5,933 bases of DNA, from the NCBI GenBank assembly GCA_965371445.1, contig CBDUYN010000316.1, forward strand, positions 1 through 5,933, written 5' to 3'. The position numbers and the translations under genes were made by a program. Below are positions 4,630 through 5,933 of this stretch, in pieces; position 1 is the first letter of the stretch, and each line of letters starts with the position of its first letter. Source of the DNA: DASWIG01 sp965371445. GTDB lineage: Bacteria > Acidobacteriota > Thermoanaerobaculia > Multivoradales > J023. Under the pieces are notes generated by a model. The model was not told the origin of the DNA and searched no databases. It saw only the letters and a list, made by a program, of their open reading frames with translations.

Positions 4630-5933
4630 TCAACCCTTTCGGACCCGCCGCATCGCCTCCGCCGCCGACTCCATCGACGCCCAGGCCAGAGGTTCCTGGG
4701 GCGTCGGAGCTTCCAGCCCGGTCTCCTCGCGGCAACGGGCGAGGATCTCGTCGAGAGCCGGTCCGACGTCAAAGTCCTTGACCTCGCCGCGCCGGGCGCG
4801 AAGCTCGTCGCGCAGCTTCTCGCTCGCCTCCGGGTCCCCGATCACCACACCGTACTCGGCGCGGGCCTTCTCCTGCGACACCAATCCCTTGGCGACGTCG
4901 GCCTCCACCAGCTCGGCCGGACGGTCCAGGGGATCCTTCCAGCCGCCGCCGCCGGCCGTACGGTAGACCAGGACGTCACCCGGCTCCACCCGCACCTCGT
5001 CGCATTTCGCCGGCAGGCGCTCCTCGCTGCCGTCGCGGCGAAGGAGGAGCTTCTCGGAACGCCGCCCCGGCGTGCCGCCGAGAATGCCCCAGGGATAGGT
5101 GAGCCAACGGTCGTCGTGGATCGACACCTCCCCCGGCTCGAGGTAGACGTAGCGTTTCTCGATCCCGTTGCCGCCGCGGTGGAAACCCGCGCCGCCGGAG
5201 TCGGTGATCGTCGTGTAGGAGTCGATGCGGACCGGGTAGTAGGCCTCCAGGTACTCCGTGGGAATGTTTTCGAAAAGCGGCCACCACGAATGGCCGTCCA
5301 TGCCGTCGCCGATCGGCCGTCCCGGGATCCCGCCGTAGGAGATCTCCATCAGGTAGTAGAAATCTCCCTTGCGGTCCCAGCCCGAATAGAGCATGTAGGG
5401 ACTGGTCCCGTAGCCGGCGGCCGTCGTGTGCTCCGGGCTCTTGCGCGCCAGCGCCCCGCCCAGGACGTCGAAGAGCCGGGTCAGCGCGTGAGTGCGGCAG
5501 CCGAGGGCCGACGGGAACTTCGGATGTAAAAGGCTGCCGTCGGGGATGATGACGTGGAGCAACGGATAAAACCCGTCGTTGAAAAGGATCTGTGGATCGA
5601 AGACCATGATCAGGTAGATTCCGATGAACATCTTGAACATGCCTTCGTTCAAGTAGAAGTTGATCGGTCCCACGGCTTGCGGATCGGTGCCGCTCCAGTC
5701 GAAATAGGCCTGGTCGCCCTCGCGCCAGATGGTGAGCTTCATCTTGTAGGGCCCGTTGCCGAGACCGTCGTCGTCGATCCAGTCTTCAAAAGATTGCGGC
5801 GCCTCGGGGATGTTCTGGACGATCAGCTGCTGCATCGCCCGGTAGGTTCGGTCGAGCAGGGCCTGGCAGGCGGCCAGGTAGGTGTCCTTGCCGAAACGCT
5901 CGCAGAGCTCGTGGATGCGCTTCTCGGCGGTGC
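4630..5933 (-). CDS. hyuB: Hydantoinase B/oxoprolinase subunit (HyuB), N-terminus off right edge
   Basis: The minus-strand frame is open from the window edge to TGA 4630-4632, 433 residues. The first in-frame ATG (5835) is internal, since codons upstream (TAEKRIHELCERFGKDTYLA) continue the same protein; HyuB is normally about 520-650 residues, so the N-terminal quarter or so is missing. Family hallmarks include YFDWSGTDPQAVGPINFYLN, the DSGGAGFHRGGNGIEKRY loop (about 5160-5212), the PWGILGGTPG turn and TAGGGGWKDPLDRPAE (about 4920-4965), followed by a variable 80-residue tail. HyuB works with HyuA in ATP-dependent opening of hydantoin, N-methylhydantoin or 5-oxoproline rings. Which substrate cannot be read from this part; the N-carbamoylsarcosine amidase-like gene four bases downstream favours N-methylhydantoin. 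hyuA is expected just to the right of the window. Confidence 0.92.
   Translation of the reverse strand, partial: TAEKRIHELCERFGKDTYLAACQALLDRTYRAMQQLIVQNIPEAPQSFEDWIDDDGLGNGPYKMKLTIWREGDQAYFDWSGTDPQAVGPINFYLNEGMFKMFIGIYLIMVFDPQILFNDGFYPLLHVIIPDGSLLHPKFPSALGCRTHALTRLFDVLGGALARKSPEHTTAAGYGTSPYMLYSGWDRKGDFYYLMEISYGGIPGRPIGDGMDGHSWWPLFENIPTEYLEAYYPVRIDSYTTITDSGGAGFHRGGNGIEKRYVYLEPGEVSIHDDRWLTYPWGILGGTPGRRSEKLLLRRDGSEERLPAKCDEVRVEPGDVLVYRTAGGGGWKDPLDRPAELVEADVAKGLVSQEKARAEYGVVIGDPEASEKLRDELRARRGEVKDFDVGPALDEILARCREETGLEAPTPQEPLAWASMESAAEAMRRVRKG

Noticed and set aside
4626..4772. Upstream in-frame extension of the amidase start
   Set aside because: It would overlap the end of hyuB and reads as shadow sequence. 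The ATG at 4625 has a ribosome site and aligns with the start of the second copy at 2671.
4032..4781. 249-codon open frame on the plus strand
   Set aside because: Antisense to the intact amidase and the end of hyuB; no motif or start signal. A similar antisense frame covers 5116-5529.

Overview
The window comes from a high-GC bacterium. It holds no rRNA, tRNA or other marker that would fix the phylum. Its gene types (hydantoinase and carbamoyl-amide catabolism, a STAND/NB-ARC ATPase, PIN toxin modules) are common in soil and sediment bacteria, but that placement is only inference. Intact genes alternate with gene pieces, so it reads as an accessory region undergoing duplication, insertion and decay.

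Layout from left to right. Positions 1-206 (-) are the N-terminal part of a heptad-repeat coiled-coil protein that runs off the left edge. Positions 255-529 (-) are the C-terminal part of a second isochorismatase-fold amidohydrolase that has lost its nucleophile cysteine. Positions 530-751 (+) are the C-terminal part of a PIN-like protein. Positions 761-2425 (+) encode an NB-ARC/STAND ATPase with a helical N-terminus and TPR-like C-terminal repeats, cut off within the second repeat. Positions 2421-2671 (-) are the N-terminal part of an isochorismatase-fold copy, with a frameshift. Positions 2676-2870 (-) are a piece of a hydantoinase A (HyuA) gene. Positions 2889-3081 carry two short orphan plus-strand reading-frame tails. 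Positions 3133-3941 (+) are a PIN toxin with a -1 frameshift and its ribbon-helix-helix antitoxin, with a consensus TATAAT in front. Positions 3972-4625 (-) are an intact isochorismatase-fold cysteine amidohydrolase resembling N-carbamoylsarcosine amidase. Positions 4630-5933 (-) are most of a hydantoinase B (HyuB) gene that runs off the right edge.

How it fits together. HyuB and the amidohydrolase form a minus-strand operon with a 4-nt gap. The likely chemistry is ATP-dependent opening of a hydantoin-type ring, then hydrolysis of the N-carbamoyl product, as in creatinine and N-methylhydantoin breakdown. The pieces at 2870-2421 and 529-255 look like a decayed second copy of the same hyuA-hyuB-amidase operon. 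Between its two amidase pieces lies a 1.89-kb segment whose genes are themselves cut at both ends: the PIN-like gene at its 5' end and the ATPase at its 3' end. The ATPase even takes its stop codon from antisense amidase DNA. The PIN/antitoxin module lies between the intact and decayed operon copies, bracketed by a 35-bp direct repeat with one mismatch. I see no clearly new system. The strongest signals are this nested mosaic and a truncated, possibly inactive, STAND ATPase.
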